Source of the DNA: Sphingomonas sp.
Lineage (GTDB): Bacteria; Pseudomonadota; Alphaproteobacteria; Sphingomonadales; Sphingomonadaceae
Length of the DNA stretch: 64,000 nt
NCBI RefSeq assembly: GCF_026460985.1
Contig: NZ_JAPKNM010000051.1
Location: 1 to 64,000 of the forward strand
Direction: 5' to 3'
Below the pieces are notes generated by a model that was given only the letters and a program-made list of their open reading frames with translations, had not been told where the DNA came from and made no database searches. Numbering within the stretch: position 1 is the first letter of the stretch; each line of letters starts with the position of its first letter. A program made the position numbers and the translations under genes. This document shows, in pieces, positions 1-8,716 of this stretch.

Positions 1-146
1 GTGATCACCACGAAGCCCTCGCCCTGGCTGAGGCCATAGCCGAGATAGGCCATCGCCTTGCGATGCGTCGCGGTGTCGAACCAGAAGCGCGGATCCGGCG
101 TCAGCTGGAACGGCCTGCCGCTCAGTCCATAATGGTCGTCGTACAT
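1..146 (-). CDS. XrtA/PEP-CTERM-associated ATPase, 5' end only (runs off the left edge)
   Basis: Reading leftwards from the ATG at 144-146 gives about 48 residues beginning MYDDHYGLSGRPFQLTPDP and continuing through FDTATHRKAMAYLGYGL to QGEGFVVIT. This is the usual N-terminus of the ExeA-like AAA ATPases found in exosortase A (XrtA) exopolysaccharide loci; the Walker A loop should follow directly beyond the window edge. It starts 16 bases after the stop of the outer-membrane protein gene on the same strand, so it is the last visible gene of that operon. The ribosome-binding site is weak (GGGA). The catalytic domain is not visible, so activity cannot be judged. Confidence 0.8.
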   Translation of the reverse strand, partial: MYDDHYGLSGRPFQLTPDPRFWFDTATHRKAMAYLGYGLSQGEGFVVI

Positions 147-162
147 CTGCGTCGTCCCGGTC

Positions 163-1764
163 CTAGAATCCGTAGCGCAAGCCCACCAATGCCTGCGCCT
201 GCGCAGACGCATTGGCGTCGCCTTCCCTGTCGAAACCGAACAGCCCGAGCGACGCGGTCGCGCCGAGCGGTCCGAACATGTGCGTGTAGGCCGTGTTCGC
301 GCCCCAGCCGAGGATGCCCTCGGCCCCGGCGAGATCGCTGTCGTAATAGCTGCCGAACACGCTGGTGCTGATCGATCCGTTGCGGCCGACATCGCCCGAC
401 GCGAAGAGCTGCGCATAGATGCTCTCGTCCGAAGTGCCGTCGATGCTCACCCCGCCCACGCTCTGCGGCGTCAGGAAGGTGCGCCGCGCATAGCCGCCGC
501 CCACACCGATCCGCGTGCCGCCGCGGTTGAGCACCGCAACGCCGGTCACGCCCCGCGCGCGATAGGCCGAGGTCACGGTCGACGCGAACACCTGGTTGAG
601 GCATCCCCCCGCCGCGGCGCCGGTGGTGCCGAAGATGCAGCCGCTGAACTGGTTGCCGAACGGATCGGTGGTGCTGACGAAATTGGTCGGCAACCGCACG
701 AGCGAGCCGTTGAGCTGCTGCCCGAAGGTCTCGACGCTGTCATAGACGCCGATCTGCACGCCGCTGCCCGGGCCGATCTGGTAGCTCGCCGAGCCGGTAT
801 AGCTCATCGAGCCGTAGCGACGGCCGACCCGTGCCTCGAGGAAGGTGCGGCGGCTCGGGCGCCAGATCACGCCGGCATCCCAGAAGGTGCCATCGAAATT
901 ATAGGCGAGCCGGCGCGGCGAGGAAGGATCCGTGACGAAGCGGCCATTGCCGTCGATCACCGGAAGGCCGCCGCTCATCAGCGCGTCGCGCTGGCTGACC
1001 TCGATCTTCTCATAGCCCACGCCCGCGGCGAGCGCGACGCCGCGCCCGACCGGGAGCACCACGTCGCCGCGCGCGAACTTGCCCTCGAAGCGCTGGTCGA
1101 GCTGCCCGGCATCCTCGCGGGTGAACGACCCGCTGGCGGTGACGCCGACTGGGAGAACGGTCCCCGATTTCACGCCGACGCTCGCGGTCGCGACATGGAC
1201 CGTCGAATCGTCGTAGCGGTCGAGCGGCGGCAGGCCGGGCGCGACACCGGTGCCGCCATTGGGCGTCTCGACCTTGGTATAGCCGAAGCGATAGGCGGCA
1301 TTGGCGAACATAGGCCCGACGCGGGTCGCGATGCTCGGCCCGGCATAGGCCGAATAGACCTGGCTGCTGTTGCGAACATTGCCCTGCGCGGTGCCCAACG
1401 CGTCGCCGCGGATGTCCGAGCGGCCGCGCGCCGCAATGGCGCCGCCCTCGATCGTCAGCTCGGGCGTGATCTTTGCGCGCGCCTGGACGAGGCCGCTGTG
1501 CATCGAATCGTCGGCGATGTCCTTGTCATAGGCGAAGCGGTGTTCGTACTTGTAGCTCACCTGCACTTCGACGCGGCGGCTGGTCACCTGCGCGTCGATC
1601 CCGGCGCCGACGGTCGAATAGGTCAGCAGGTCGCCATTATTGTCGAGGTCCGAGACCAGCACCTGGCTCGCCTCGATATAGGGCGACACCCGCGTGCGCT
1701 GGGCATGGGCCGGCGTAGCGGCGCAGACGAGCGCGGCGCAAGCGGCGATGACAAACCGGGTCAC
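163..1764 (-). CDS. PEP-CTERM system-associated outer-membrane beta-barrel protein
   Basis: A 533-residue protein with a clear Sec signal peptide (MTRFVIAACAALVCAATPAHA then Q). The body alternates hydrophobic and polar residues as in outer-membrane beta strands and ends in an aromatic residue (LVGLRYGF), the usual signal for barrel insertion. Length, composition and position between the chain-length kinase and the ExeA-like ATPase match the uncharacterised outer-membrane protein family of XrtA loci (TIGR03016-like). It probably forms or supports the outer-membrane exit for the polysaccharide; that role is inferred from context. Its ATG overlaps the stop of the kinase gene by four bases. Confidence 0.8.
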   Translation of the reverse strand: MTRFVIAACAALVCAATPAHAQRTRVSPYIEASQVLVSDLDNNGDLLTYSTVGAGIDAQVTSRRVEVQVSYKYEHRFAYDKDIADDSMHSGLVQARAKITPELTIEGGAIAARGRSDIRGDALGTAQGNVRNSSQVYSAYAGPSIATRVGPMFANAAYRFGYTKVETPNGGTGVAPGLPPLDRYDDSTVHVATASVGVKSGTVLPVGVTASGSFTREDAGQLDQRFEGKFARGDVVLPVGRGVALAAGVGYEKIEVSQRDALMSGGLPVIDGNGRFVTDPSSPRRLAYNFDGTFWDAGVIWRPSRRTFLEARVGRRYGSMSYTGSASYQIGPGSGVQIGVYDSVETFGQQLNGSLVRLPTNFVSTTDPFGNQFSGCIFGTTGAAAGGCLNQVFASTVTSAYRARGVTGVAVLNRGGTRIGVGGGYARRTFLTPQSVGGVSIDGTSDESIYAQLFASGDVGRNGSISTSVFGSYYDSDLAGAEGILGWGANTAYTHMFGPLGATASLGLFGFDREGDANASAQAQALVGLRYGF

Positions 1765-2708
1765 TCGCCCGCCTCCCCGTAATAGCTTCCGAACCGGCGG
1801 CCGCCGGGCTGGAAGGAAACCGAATTGAGCAGCAGTTGGACGTGCTCGCAGCCGTCGAGCACATTGACCGCCTCGCGCAGGTCGCTCTCGCTGGTGCGGT
1901 CGGCACGGACGACGAGCATCACCTGCCCGACCAGAGTCGCCAGCACCGATGCCGGCGAAGCCGCGAGCGCCGGCGGCGAATCGAAGATCACGATGCGGCG
2001 CGGATTGGCCTTGGCCAGCCCGTCTAGGATCGCCCGCGCGCGGTCGCTCGCCAGCAGCTCGGTGTCGCTGTTGGTCCGCGTCCCCGCCGGCAGGACGGAG
2101 AGCTGCGGTACGTCGGTATCTAGGATGCAGTCCTCGACGTTCGCAACGTCGCCCGCGAGCGCGTCGAGCAGGCCCGGCCCTTCGGGAAGGCCCAGCCGCC
2201 CCAGCACGTCGGGCTTGGCGAAATCGGCGTCGACGAGCAGGATCTCCATGTCCTTCTCGGCGGCGAGCGAGAGCGCGAGGTTGATCGCGCAGAAGGTCTT
2301 GCCCTCATTGGGCCGCGCCGAGCAGACGAGGATCATCCGTGCCCGGTCGGCCGCCTTGGCGCCGTCCTTCGCCGCCACCGCGCGGGCGGTGAGCAGCAGC
2401 TGGCGCTTCACCATGCGGAATTCCTCCGCCATCGCGGTGACCTGCCCGCCAGGAACCAGCATCCCGCCTTCGCGGAGCGCGATCCGGTCGATCGGCGCCT
2501 GACGACGCGCGGCGCGAGGCGCCGGCTGGGGCCTGGACGCAGGCTCGACCGACGGCAGCTCGGGCGCGAGCTCGGTCAGCGTGAGCGGATCTTCCTCGGG
2601 CACCACGATCGGCGCCGCCGGCGGAGTCGCGGGGCGCAGATAGCCATATTGCTCCGCCGCCCGTTCGAGCAGCGAGCCGCGATAGCGGCGCGGGGTTTCG
2701 TCGTTCAT
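1761..2708 (-). CDS. CpsD/CapB-type tyrosine-protein kinase of the XrtA exopolysaccharide system
   Basis: A 315-residue cytoplasmic P-loop protein. A Pro/Ala-rich N-terminus of about 90 residues precedes a BY-kinase fold with Walker A (SARPNEGKT), Walker A' (ILLVDADF) and Walker B (IVIFDSPP). The C-terminal tail has only a pair of tyrosines (GSYYGE), far fewer than the Tyr-rich tail of enteric Wzc, as is usual for XrtA-associated kinases. It would work with the separate membrane chain-length protein encoded just upstream. I chose the ATG at 2706-2708 because a longer reading would run back into the chain-length gene; the gap to that gene's stop is one base. Confidence 0.88.
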   Translation of the reverse strand: MNDETPRRYRGSLLERAAEQYGYLRPATPPAAPIVVPEEDPLTLTELAPELPSVEPASRPQPAPRAARRQAPIDRIALREGGMLVPGGQVTAMAEEFRMVKRQLLLTARAVAAKDGAKAADRARMILVCSARPNEGKTFCAINLALSLAAEKDMEILLVDADFAKPDVLGRLGLPEGPGLLDALAGDVANVEDCILDTDVPQLSVLPAGTRTNSDTELLASDRARAILDGLAKANPRRIVIFDSPPALAASPASVLATLVGQVMLVVRADRTSESDLREAVNVLDGCEHVQLLLNSVSFQPGGRRFGSYYGEAGE

Positions 2709-2709
2709 C

Positions 2710-4221
2710 TCAGGCCCCCATTCCGCGCTGGACCATCTCGAGCCCGAGCAGCCCGACGAACGCCACCGCCAGTCCGGCAAGCGCGCCCGCGAACAGCCGC
2801 AGCCGCTTGCGGCGCATCTCGATCTGCGCCGCGCTCAGCACCTCGGCGATGGATCCGATCACGGGCATCCCGCTCGCCTTTTCCAGCCGCGAGGCGGTCG
2901 AGAAGGTCGTGGTCAGCTTGTCGAGCCCGAACGCTCCAGCGACACCCGCGCCGAGCCCCGCGATCAGCACCGCGGCGAGCAGCAGTGGCCGGTTTGGCGC
3001 GGTGGGCGCGCGCGGCAGCGTCGGCGGATCGACGACGTCGAACTTGACCGCGTCGGTCTCGGTCTGCGCCTGGCTGCGGATACGCACCTGCTCGCGGTCC
3101 GAGAGGAGCTTGTCATACTGGTCCTTGAGGACCTGGTACTCGCGGTCGATCTGGCCCTGCTCGGCGGCGACGCCGGGCGCTTCCGCCATCTTGGCCTCGA
3201 ACTGGGCGAGGTCGCCCTCGATCTGGCTCTTGCGCTGGGTGAGCGCGGCGACGGTCGCAGCTTTGTCGGCCTGCATCGATTTGAGGCTCAGATAGAGCGG
3301 ATTGCTGGCCCCGGCCGCGCCGCTCACGGCGGGCTCGGCGCGTGCTGCAGCCTGCGCCTGTGCGAGCTGGTTGCGCAAAGCGACCATGTCGGGGTGGCTG
3401 TCGGTCCAGCCGCGGCTGCGTCCTTCGGCGAGTTGGCCCTGGATCGCCTGAAGCCGCGCGCGCGCCGGCCCGGTGACCGCGCCGCCCTGCCCCGCGACGT
3501 TCATCGGCGTACCCGCCATCTGGCCGTTGACCGCGCTCAGCCCGCTCTGTGCCGCCGCGAGGTCCGACTGGACCTGCGCCAGCTGCGTGCGCGCCGCGCC
3601 GATCCGGTCGTTGAGCGAGCCCGTACCCGGCAGCGAGCCGAGGTAGCGCGCGGCGAAGTCCGCCTTCTTGGCCTCGGCTTCCTGCAGCGCCTTCTGGCGC
3701 ACGTCGAGCTGCTGGTCGAGGAAGCGCAGCGACTGCCCGCTCGCGTCGCGATTGTCCGCGAGATTCTCTTCGACGAAGATATCGATCAGCTTTTGCGCGA
3801 TCTGCTGGGCCATCTTGCCGCTCGGCGCAGTGACGGTGATCTCGAACAGATTGTCCTGCTGTGCGACGAGCTTGATCGCCTTTTGCAGCCCCGCGATCCG
3901 GTCGGCGACGTCGCGGTCGGTCGAGACGGTGCGCGCGAGGTCGGTGCCGCGCACCACCTTTTCCAGGTTGACCGCCGAAGTCAGCGTCTGGCGCACCCGG
4001 TCGATGTCGCGTTGCTGCTGGGCGGCCGAGGCGGCGCCGTCGGTCGGCAGGATCTGGCGCAGCTGGACGAAGATCCGCGCGCGCGATTCATAGCTGTTGG
4101 GCATCTGCGACACGACCAGCCAGCCCGCGAGGCACAGCCCCCAGGCCACCGCCAGCGCAATCCAGCGCCGCATCCAGATCGCGTGCAGCGCCGCGCGGAC
4201 TTCGTCGAAAAGGCTTCCCAT
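2710..4221 (-). CDS. XrtA-system polysaccharide chain-length determinant (Wzz/GNVR family)
   Basis: A 503-residue inner-membrane protein. A transmembrane helix at about residues 17-37 follows a short cytoplasmic N-terminus. A long periplasmic segment, rich in Ala/Gln coiled coil, then leads to the proline-rich motif typical of Wzz proteins (PPTLPRAPTAPNRP) and a second membrane helix at about 405-425. A further hydrophobic helix lies near 475-495. It sets polymer length during export and partners with the kinase encoded next, being split from it as in Gram-positive CpsC/CpsD. A GAGGGCGGG ribosome-binding site overlaps the stop of the export-lipoprotein gene. Confidence 0.9.
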   Translation of the reverse strand: MGSLFDEVRAALHAIWMRRWIALAVAWGLCLAGWLVVSQMPNSYESRARIFVQLRQILPTDGAASAAQQQRDIDRVRQTLTSAVNLEKVVRGTDLARTVSTDRDVADRIAGLQKAIKLVAQQDNLFEITVTAPSGKMAQQIAQKLIDIFVEENLADNRDASGQSLRFLDQQLDVRQKALQEAEAKKADFAARYLGSLPGTGSLNDRIGAARTQLAQVQSDLAAAQSGLSAVNGQMAGTPMNVAGQGGAVTGPARARLQAIQGQLAEGRSRGWTDSHPDMVALRNQLAQAQAAARAEPAVSGAAGASNPLYLSLKSMQADKAATVAALTQRKSQIEGDLAQFEAKMAEAPGVAAEQGQIDREYQVLKDQYDKLLSDREQVRIRSQAQTETDAVKFDVVDPPTLPRAPTAPNRPLLLAAVLIAGLGAGVAGAFGLDKLTTTFSTASRLEKASGMPVIGSIAEVLSAAQIEMRRKRLRLFAGALAGLAVAFVGLLGLEMVQRGMGA

Positions 4222-4234
4222 GCTCGGCCCGCCC

Positions 4235-4876
4235 TCAGAACATGCTCTCGGGGATGATCAGCACATCACCCGGTTCGAGGCGGACGTTCGCCGAGATGTC
4301 GCCGTTCTTGAGCAGGTCGCCCAGCCGGATCTTGTACTCGCGCTGCTTCCCGGTCGCCTTGTCGTAGCGCACCAGCCGCGCGCGATTGCCCGCGGCGAAT
4401 TCGCTCAGGCCGCCCACCGCAATCATCGCGTCGAGCGCGGTCATGTTGGCGCGATAGGGGATCGACGCCGGCTTCTCGGTAGCGCCGACGACGCGGACCT
4501 GCTGGCTGTAGGTGCCCGAGAAATTCTCGACGATCACCGATACGATCGGGTCCTTGATATATTCGCCGAGCGCGTATTTCAGGTCGTCCGCGAGCATCGC
4601 CGGGGTCTTGCCCACGGCGGGCATGTCGCTGATCAGCGGCGTGGTGATGCGGCCGTCGGGGCGCACCTGCACCTTGGCCGACAGCTCGGGATTGCGCCAC
4701 ACGAAGACGTTGAGCTGGTCCATCGGGCCGATGACATATTCCTCGCTCGGCGCCTCGCGCGCGGCGACGGCGCCGGCGGGCGGCAGCTCGGGACGGCTTC
4801 CTCCGGAACATCCCGACAGCAAAGCGGCGGTGACGCCAAGCCCCGCCAGAACCTTGCCAAACGACTTGAAAAACAT
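4235..4876 (-). CDS. Polysaccharide export lipoprotein (Wza-like, SLBB domain), XrtA-associated
   Basis: A 213-residue protein with a lipoprotein signal ending in the lipobox LLSGC, so Cys23 is the lipid-anchored residue. The Poly_export region (YVIGPMDQLNVFVWRNPELS, about residues 47-66) is followed by an SLBB-like region (VRVVGATEKPASIPYR) and ends LEPGDVLIIPESMF. It would form the periplasmic/outer-membrane export channel for the exopolysaccharide. It is first in a four-gene set with the chain-length protein, kinase and outer-membrane barrel. A strong ribosome-binding site (GGGAAGGGAG) lies just upstream. Confidence 0.9.
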   Translation of the reverse strand: MFFKSFGKVLAGLGVTAALLSGCSGGSRPELPPAGAVAAREAPSEEYVIGPMDQLNVFVWRNPELSAKVQVRPDGRITTPLISDMPAVGKTPAMLADDLKYALGEYIKDPIVSVIVENFSGTYSQQVRVVGATEKPASIPYRANMTALDAMIAVGGLSEFAAGNRARLVRYDKATGKQREYKIRLGDLLKNGDISANVRLEPGDVLIIPESMF

Positions 4877-4976
4877 GCTCGAGCTCCCTTCCCTGCGGGG
4901 TCGGGCGCGGCCAACGTCTCGGCCGCTCCCCCGCCTGGATCAGGGCAAGCTATGGTCTTCAGAGGTAAAGATAGCG
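4877..4976 (-). promoter_or_regulatory. Gap between decarboxylase and export gene, with a small hairpin
   Basis: This 100-base stretch separates the decarboxylase stop from the export-lipoprotein start on the same strand. It holds a perfect 6-bp inverted repeat (GCGGCC at 4907-4912, GGCCGC at 4921-4926, 8-base loop) but no T-run on either side. It may be a weak terminator or attenuator, and a promoter for the export genes may lie here; no convincing -35/-10 pair was seen. Confidence 0.35.
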
Positions 4977-6179
4977 TTAGGCGTGGTCCGTCCCGACCAG
5001 CAGCTCGCGCACCGGAGGGTGGCCGAGGAACGCCGAGGGGCTCGCGCTGGCGCCATAGGCCCCGGAGGCGAAGATCGCGATGACGTCACCCACGCGCGCC
5101 ATCGGCAGCGCCACCCGGTCGGCGAGCCGGTCGAGCGGCGTGCAGAGCGGCCCGACGATCGTCACGACCTCCTCCGCCGGGTCCTGCATCCGGTGCGCGA
5201 CAGCGACGGGATAGTTGCGCCGAACCACCGTGCCGAAATTGCCCGTCGCGGCGAGATGGTGGTTGAGCCCGCCGTCGACGATCAGGAAGGTCTCCCCCTG
5301 GCTCACCTTCCGGTCGACCACGCGCGCGAGATACACGCCGGCCTCCCCGACCAGCCAGCGCCCGAGCTCGATCGCATAGTGCGTGTGGAGCTTCCCGACT
5401 TCCTCCGCCAGCGCCGCGCCGACGGCCTCGACATCGAGCGCCACGTCGCCCGGGAAATAGGGAATCCCGAAGCCCCCGCCGAGGTTCACCAAGGGTGGCA
5501 CGCGCCCCGCTTCCTCGGCGATCCGCGCCGCCAGCGCCACCGTCGCCGCCTGGGTCTCGATCACCGCCTGCGGGTCCAGCGCCTGCGATCCCGCGAAGAT
5601 GTGCAGGCCGCGCCACTCCGCCCCTCCCGCGACCAACCGCCGTACCAGCCCCGCGACGTGCTGCGCCTCGACCCCGAAGGGCGACGCGCGCCCGCCCATC
5701 TTCATTCCCGATCCGCGCAACTCGAAGTCCGGGTTCACGCGCACCGCCAGCTTCGGCTGCATCCCCACCAACCCGCCGATCGCCAGCGCGCGCTGCGCCT
5801 CGCTCTCGGACTCGACGTTGATCGTCACTCCCGCGCGGATCGCCAGCTCGAGCTCGGCGTCGCGCTTGCCCGGCCCGGCAAAGCTGATCGCGCTCGCCGC
5901 CATGACGTCGAGCGCCCGGTCCATCTCGCCTGCCGAGGCGACGTCGAGCCCATCGACCAGCGGCGCGATCGCCTTGAGCAAGGCCGGCATGGGATTGGCC
6001 TTGATCGCATAATGCACCGCCACTCGCGTCGGCAGCGCCGCCCGCAACCGCGCGATCCGCGCCGCGACGATGCGGAAGTCGTAGACATAGGCCGGCGTCG
6101 GCTCGTCGAGCGAGGGCAACGCGTCGAGGCCCGCGAATTCGGGCGGGATCGGGCCGAAGGGTTTGGGTTGCACGGTCAT
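4977..6179 (-). CDS. PLP-dependent decarboxylase, exosortase A system-associated
   Basis: A 400-residue fold-type III (alanine racemase/diaminopimelate decarboxylase-like) enzyme. The PLP lysine is Lys60 in HYAIKANP. The phosphate-binding Gly loop is GGGFGIPYFPGD, and the C-terminal sheet domain carries the Cys of the GPLCTPLD motif donated across the dimer. This family (TIGR03099) occurs beside an AMP-ligase, an acyl carrier protein and two hydrolases in XrtA loci; the amino acid it decarboxylates is unknown. I chose ATG 6177-6179 because it overlaps the ligase stop as ATGA; the upstream extension is out of family. Confidence 0.88.
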   Translation of the reverse strand: MTVQPKPFGPIPPEFAGLDALPSLDEPTPAYVYDFRIVAARIARLRAALPTRVAVHYAIKANPMPALLKAIAPLVDGLDVASAGEMDRALDVMAASAISFAGPGKRDAELELAIRAGVTINVESESEAQRALAIGGLVGMQPKLAVRVNPDFELRGSGMKMGGRASPFGVEAQHVAGLVRRLVAGGAEWRGLHIFAGSQALDPQAVIETQAATVALAARIAEEAGRVPPLVNLGGGFGIPYFPGDVALDVEAVGAALAEEVGKLHTHYAIELGRWLVGEAGVYLARVVDRKVSQGETFLIVDGGLNHHLAATGNFGTVVRRNYPVAVAHRMQDPAEEVVTIVGPLCTPLDRLADRVALPMARVGDVIAIFASGAYGASASPSAFLGHPPVRELLVGTDHA

Positions 6180-7675
6180 CGCCCGACTTCCGCCTTCAGC
6201 GCCGCTCGATCCAGCTTCCCGTTCGCATTGCGCGGCAACTCCTCCCGCCAATCATAGCGCGCCGGCTGCATGAAGCTCGGCAGTTCGCGCCGCAGCCGCT
6301 CGCGCAGGTCGTGCTCGCGGCTGCCGTCGCCGCGCGCCACCACCAGGATCGCCTGCCCCAGCCGCTCGTCCGCCACTCCGAACGCCGCGGCCTCGCTCAC
6401 CTCGCCGCCGCCGAGCACCGCGTCCTCGATCTCGGTGGGGCTGATCCGGTTGCCCGCGCTCTTGATCATCTCGTCGTCGCGCCCGACGAAGCGGAGTAGC
6501 CCCGCGGCGTCCTCGACAACCGTATCTCCCGACCATACCGCCATGCCCTCGCTTGTGGCGAATTCGGGCGCCGGACGGAAGCGCTGCGCGGTGCGCTCGG
6601 CATCCCGCCAATAGCCCTGCGCCACCAGGGGGCCGGCATGGACCAGTTCGCCCGGCTCGCCCGGCGCGGCGCGGCTGCCGTCGGGACGCACGACCATGAT
6701 CTCGGCAAAGGGGATCGCGCGCCCGATCGACTCGGGATGCGCATCGACCAGGGCTGGGTCCAGATAGGTCGAGCGGAACGCCTCGGTGAGCCCGTACATC
6801 GGATAGAGATCGGCGCCCGGAAAGCGCGCGCGCAGGCCCCGCACCAGTCGCGGCGTCAATGCCCCGCCCGAATTGGTCAGCCGCGTGAGCCGCACCGCGG
6901 TCTCGGCCGGCCATTCCGCCTCGAGCAATTGCACCCAGAGCGGCGGCACTCCGGCGAGGCTGGTGACGTCATGGCGCTCGACCGCCTTCACCACGTCGCG
7001 CGCGGTCAGATAATCGAGCGGGATCACCCGCCCGCCCGCGGTCCAGGTCGAGAAGAGCTGGTTCTGCCCATAGTCGAAGCTCAGCGGCAGCACCCCGAGC
7101 ACGCGATCCTCAGAATTAATCTGAAGATAATGCGCTACACTGATGGCTCCGAGCCATAAATTGGCATGGCTCAGCATCACGCCCTTGGGCCGTCCGGTCG
7201 AGCCCGAGGTATAGAGGATCGCCGCCAGCGCATCGGGCGCCGCAGCGGACGGAGGCAGCATGTCGCTCGACTCCAGTTCCTCCTCGGTGACGATCCGGCA
7301 GCCGGCCGGAATGTCCCCCGGTTCCAGCGAGGCGATCCGCGCCGCCTGCGTCACCAGCACCCGCGCCCCGCTGTCGGCAAGGATATGCGCCACCTGGGCG
7401 CGCTTGAGCACCGGGTTGATCGGCACGTGCACCAGCCCCGCGCGCGGCGCCGCCAGCGGCATCAGGCACGCCGTCCGCGTCTTGGGCAACCAGGTCGCAA
7501 CGCGCGCGCCCTCGCCCAGCCCCAGTCCGGCCAGCCAATGCGCAAGGCCGCCCACCCGAGTCTCGAGCTCGGCATAGCTGAGCGTTCCCGCCCGGTCCTC
7601 GAGCGCCACGGCGTCCGCCATGCCTCGGAGCGGCAGCGTATCGATCGGCTTCGGGACGGGATCCAGTTCGGTCAT
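6176..7675 (-). CDS. Acyl-CoA ligase (AMP-forming), exosortase A system-associated
   Basis: A 499-residue adenylate-forming enzyme. Motifs in order are the phosphate loop TSGSTGRPKG, the aromatic/Thr motif MYGLTE, the hinge region GRDDEMIKSAGNRISPTEIE and the catalytic lysine in LPRNANGKLDR. Enzymes of this family (TIGR03098) activate a carboxylate as acyl-AMP, here probably for loading onto the acyl carrier protein encoded divergently 76 bases away. It starts the minus-strand transcript with the decarboxylase (4-base overlap). The start is ATG 7673-7675. The substrate is not deducible from sequence. Confidence 0.88.
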   Translation of the reverse strand: MTELDPVPKPIDTLPLRGMADAVALEDRAGTLSYAELETRVGGLAHWLAGLGLGEGARVATWLPKTRTACLMPLAAPRAGLVHVPINPVLKRAQVAHILADSGARVLVTQAARIASLEPGDIPAGCRIVTEEELESSDMLPPSAAAPDALAAILYTSGSTGRPKGVMLSHANLWLGAISVAHYLQINSEDRVLGVLPLSFDYGQNQLFSTWTAGGRVIPLDYLTARDVVKAVERHDVTSLAGVPPLWVQLLEAEWPAETAVRLTRLTNSGGALTPRLVRGLRARFPGADLYPMYGLTEAFRSTYLDPALVDAHPESIGRAIPFAEIMVVRPDGSRAAPGEPGELVHAGPLVAQGYWRDAERTAQRFRPAPEFATSEGMAVWSGDTVVEDAAGLLRFVGRDDEMIKSAGNRISPTEIEDAVLGGGEVSEAAAFGVADERLGQAILVVARGDGSREHDLRERLRRELPSFMQPARYDWREELPRNANGKLDRAALKAEVGR

Positions 7676-7751
7676 CGCCGCCGACCTTAGCCTTGGCAGC
7701 GCACCCGCCAACCCTTACGGAGGCGAAAAAACCGCTTGCAGGGGATTGGCA

Positions 7752-8024
7752 TTGCAGCGCGAAGGGTTCGCAGAGGTTGAAGGCACGGTGCGCGGCGTGT
7801 TGCGCGACGTGCTCGGATTGAGCGCAGAGCGCGTCGCGGCGTTCCGCGAGGACACGCCGCTGTTCGGCGCGCTTCCCGAGCTCGATTCGCTCGCGGTGGC
7901 GGGCGTGCTCACCGAGATCGAGGATCGGCTCGGCATCCTGATCGAGGATGACGAGGTCGACGGCGAGATGCTCGAGAGCTTCGGCGCCCTCACCCGTTTC
8001 GCCGCCGACAAGGCGCTCGGTTGA
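7752..8024 (+). CDS. Acyl carrier protein, XrtA locus
   Basis: About 90 residues with the acyl-carrier fold. The phosphopantetheine serine is in PELDSLAVAGVL, with typical acidic helices around it (EIEDRLGILIEDDEVDGE). No ATG fits; TTG at 7752 is preceded by AGGGGA with about 7 bases spacing, so it is the preferred start, and the exact start is uncertain. The gene diverges from the ligase and overlaps the next hydrolase. It probably carries the building block made by the ligase/decarboxylase pair. Confidence 0.82.
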   Translation: MQREGFAEVEGTVRGVLRDVLGLSAERVAAFREDTPLFGALPELDSLAVAGVLTEIEDRLGILIEDDEVDGEMLESFGALTRFAADKALG

Positions 8025-8716
8025 TCGACCATTACGACTGGGCCGGCGGGCGCGAGGCGATGCTTCGCTTCGGCCCCGATACCGGTCCGGTCGTCGTCGC
8101 GGCGCTTCCTTTGTTCGAGGAAGCCAATCGCACGCGCGCATTCGTGGTGACGATCCTGCGCCAGCTTGCCGAACGCGGCATCGCGAGCGCCCTTCCCGAC
8201 TTGCCTGGCCAGGGCGAAAGCCTCGTGCCGCTCGAAACCGTCAGGATCATGCAGATGCGCGATGCCTATCAGGCTGCGGTCGATAGCTTCGAGCGTCCGG
8301 CATATGCGCTCGGCATCCGCAGCGGCGTGCTCCTCGATACACTCGCGCTGATCAATGGGCGATGGCATTTCGCGCCGCAGGATGGCGCCGAGCTACTGCG
8401 CGAACTGAAGCGTATCCGACAGACCGCAACGCGCGAAGCGTTGGGCGATTCCTGGTGGGCCGCTGAGGACGTGACCGAAATCGGGGGCAACAGGCTGTCG
8501 ATCGATCTGCTGTCTGGACTCACTTGCATTTCTCCGTTCGAGGAAACCGATCAGGTGGTTTTGCGAACGGTTCGACTGGACAGCGATCCAAGACCTGCCG
8601 ACCTGAAACTCCCCGGCGCCCCGCTCTGGCGCCGCGCCGAGCCCGACAACGACCCAGCACTCGCTGCCTTGCTCGCCGACGACATCGCCGCCTGGGTGCG
8701 CGCATGCGAAAGCTGA
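8021..8716 (+). CDS. Alpha/beta hydrolase, exosortase A system-associated (hydrolase 2 type)
   Basis: A 231-residue alpha/beta-hydrolase-like protein starting at a TTG that overlaps the acyl-carrier stop. The segment LPDLPGQGESLVP resembles the oxyanion/early-strand region of such folds and GIRSGVLL sits where a nucleophile elbow is expected. It is short and a textbook catalytic triad is not obvious. The gene order ACP, hydrolase 2, hydrolase 1 is the same in other XrtA loci (TIGR03101/TIGR03100 pair). The substrate is unknown; it may release or edit the carrier-bound product. Confidence 0.72.
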   Translation: MIDHYDWAGGREAMLRFGPDTGPVVVAALPLFEEANRTRAFVVTILRQLAERGIASALPDLPGQGESLVPLETVRIMQMRDAYQAAVDSFERPAYALGIRSGVLLDTLALINGRWHFAPQDGAELLRELKRIRQTATREALGDSWWAAEDVTEIGGNRLSIDLLSGLTCISPFEETDQVVLRTVRLDSDPRPADLKLPGAPLWRRAEPDNDPALAALLADDIAAWVRACES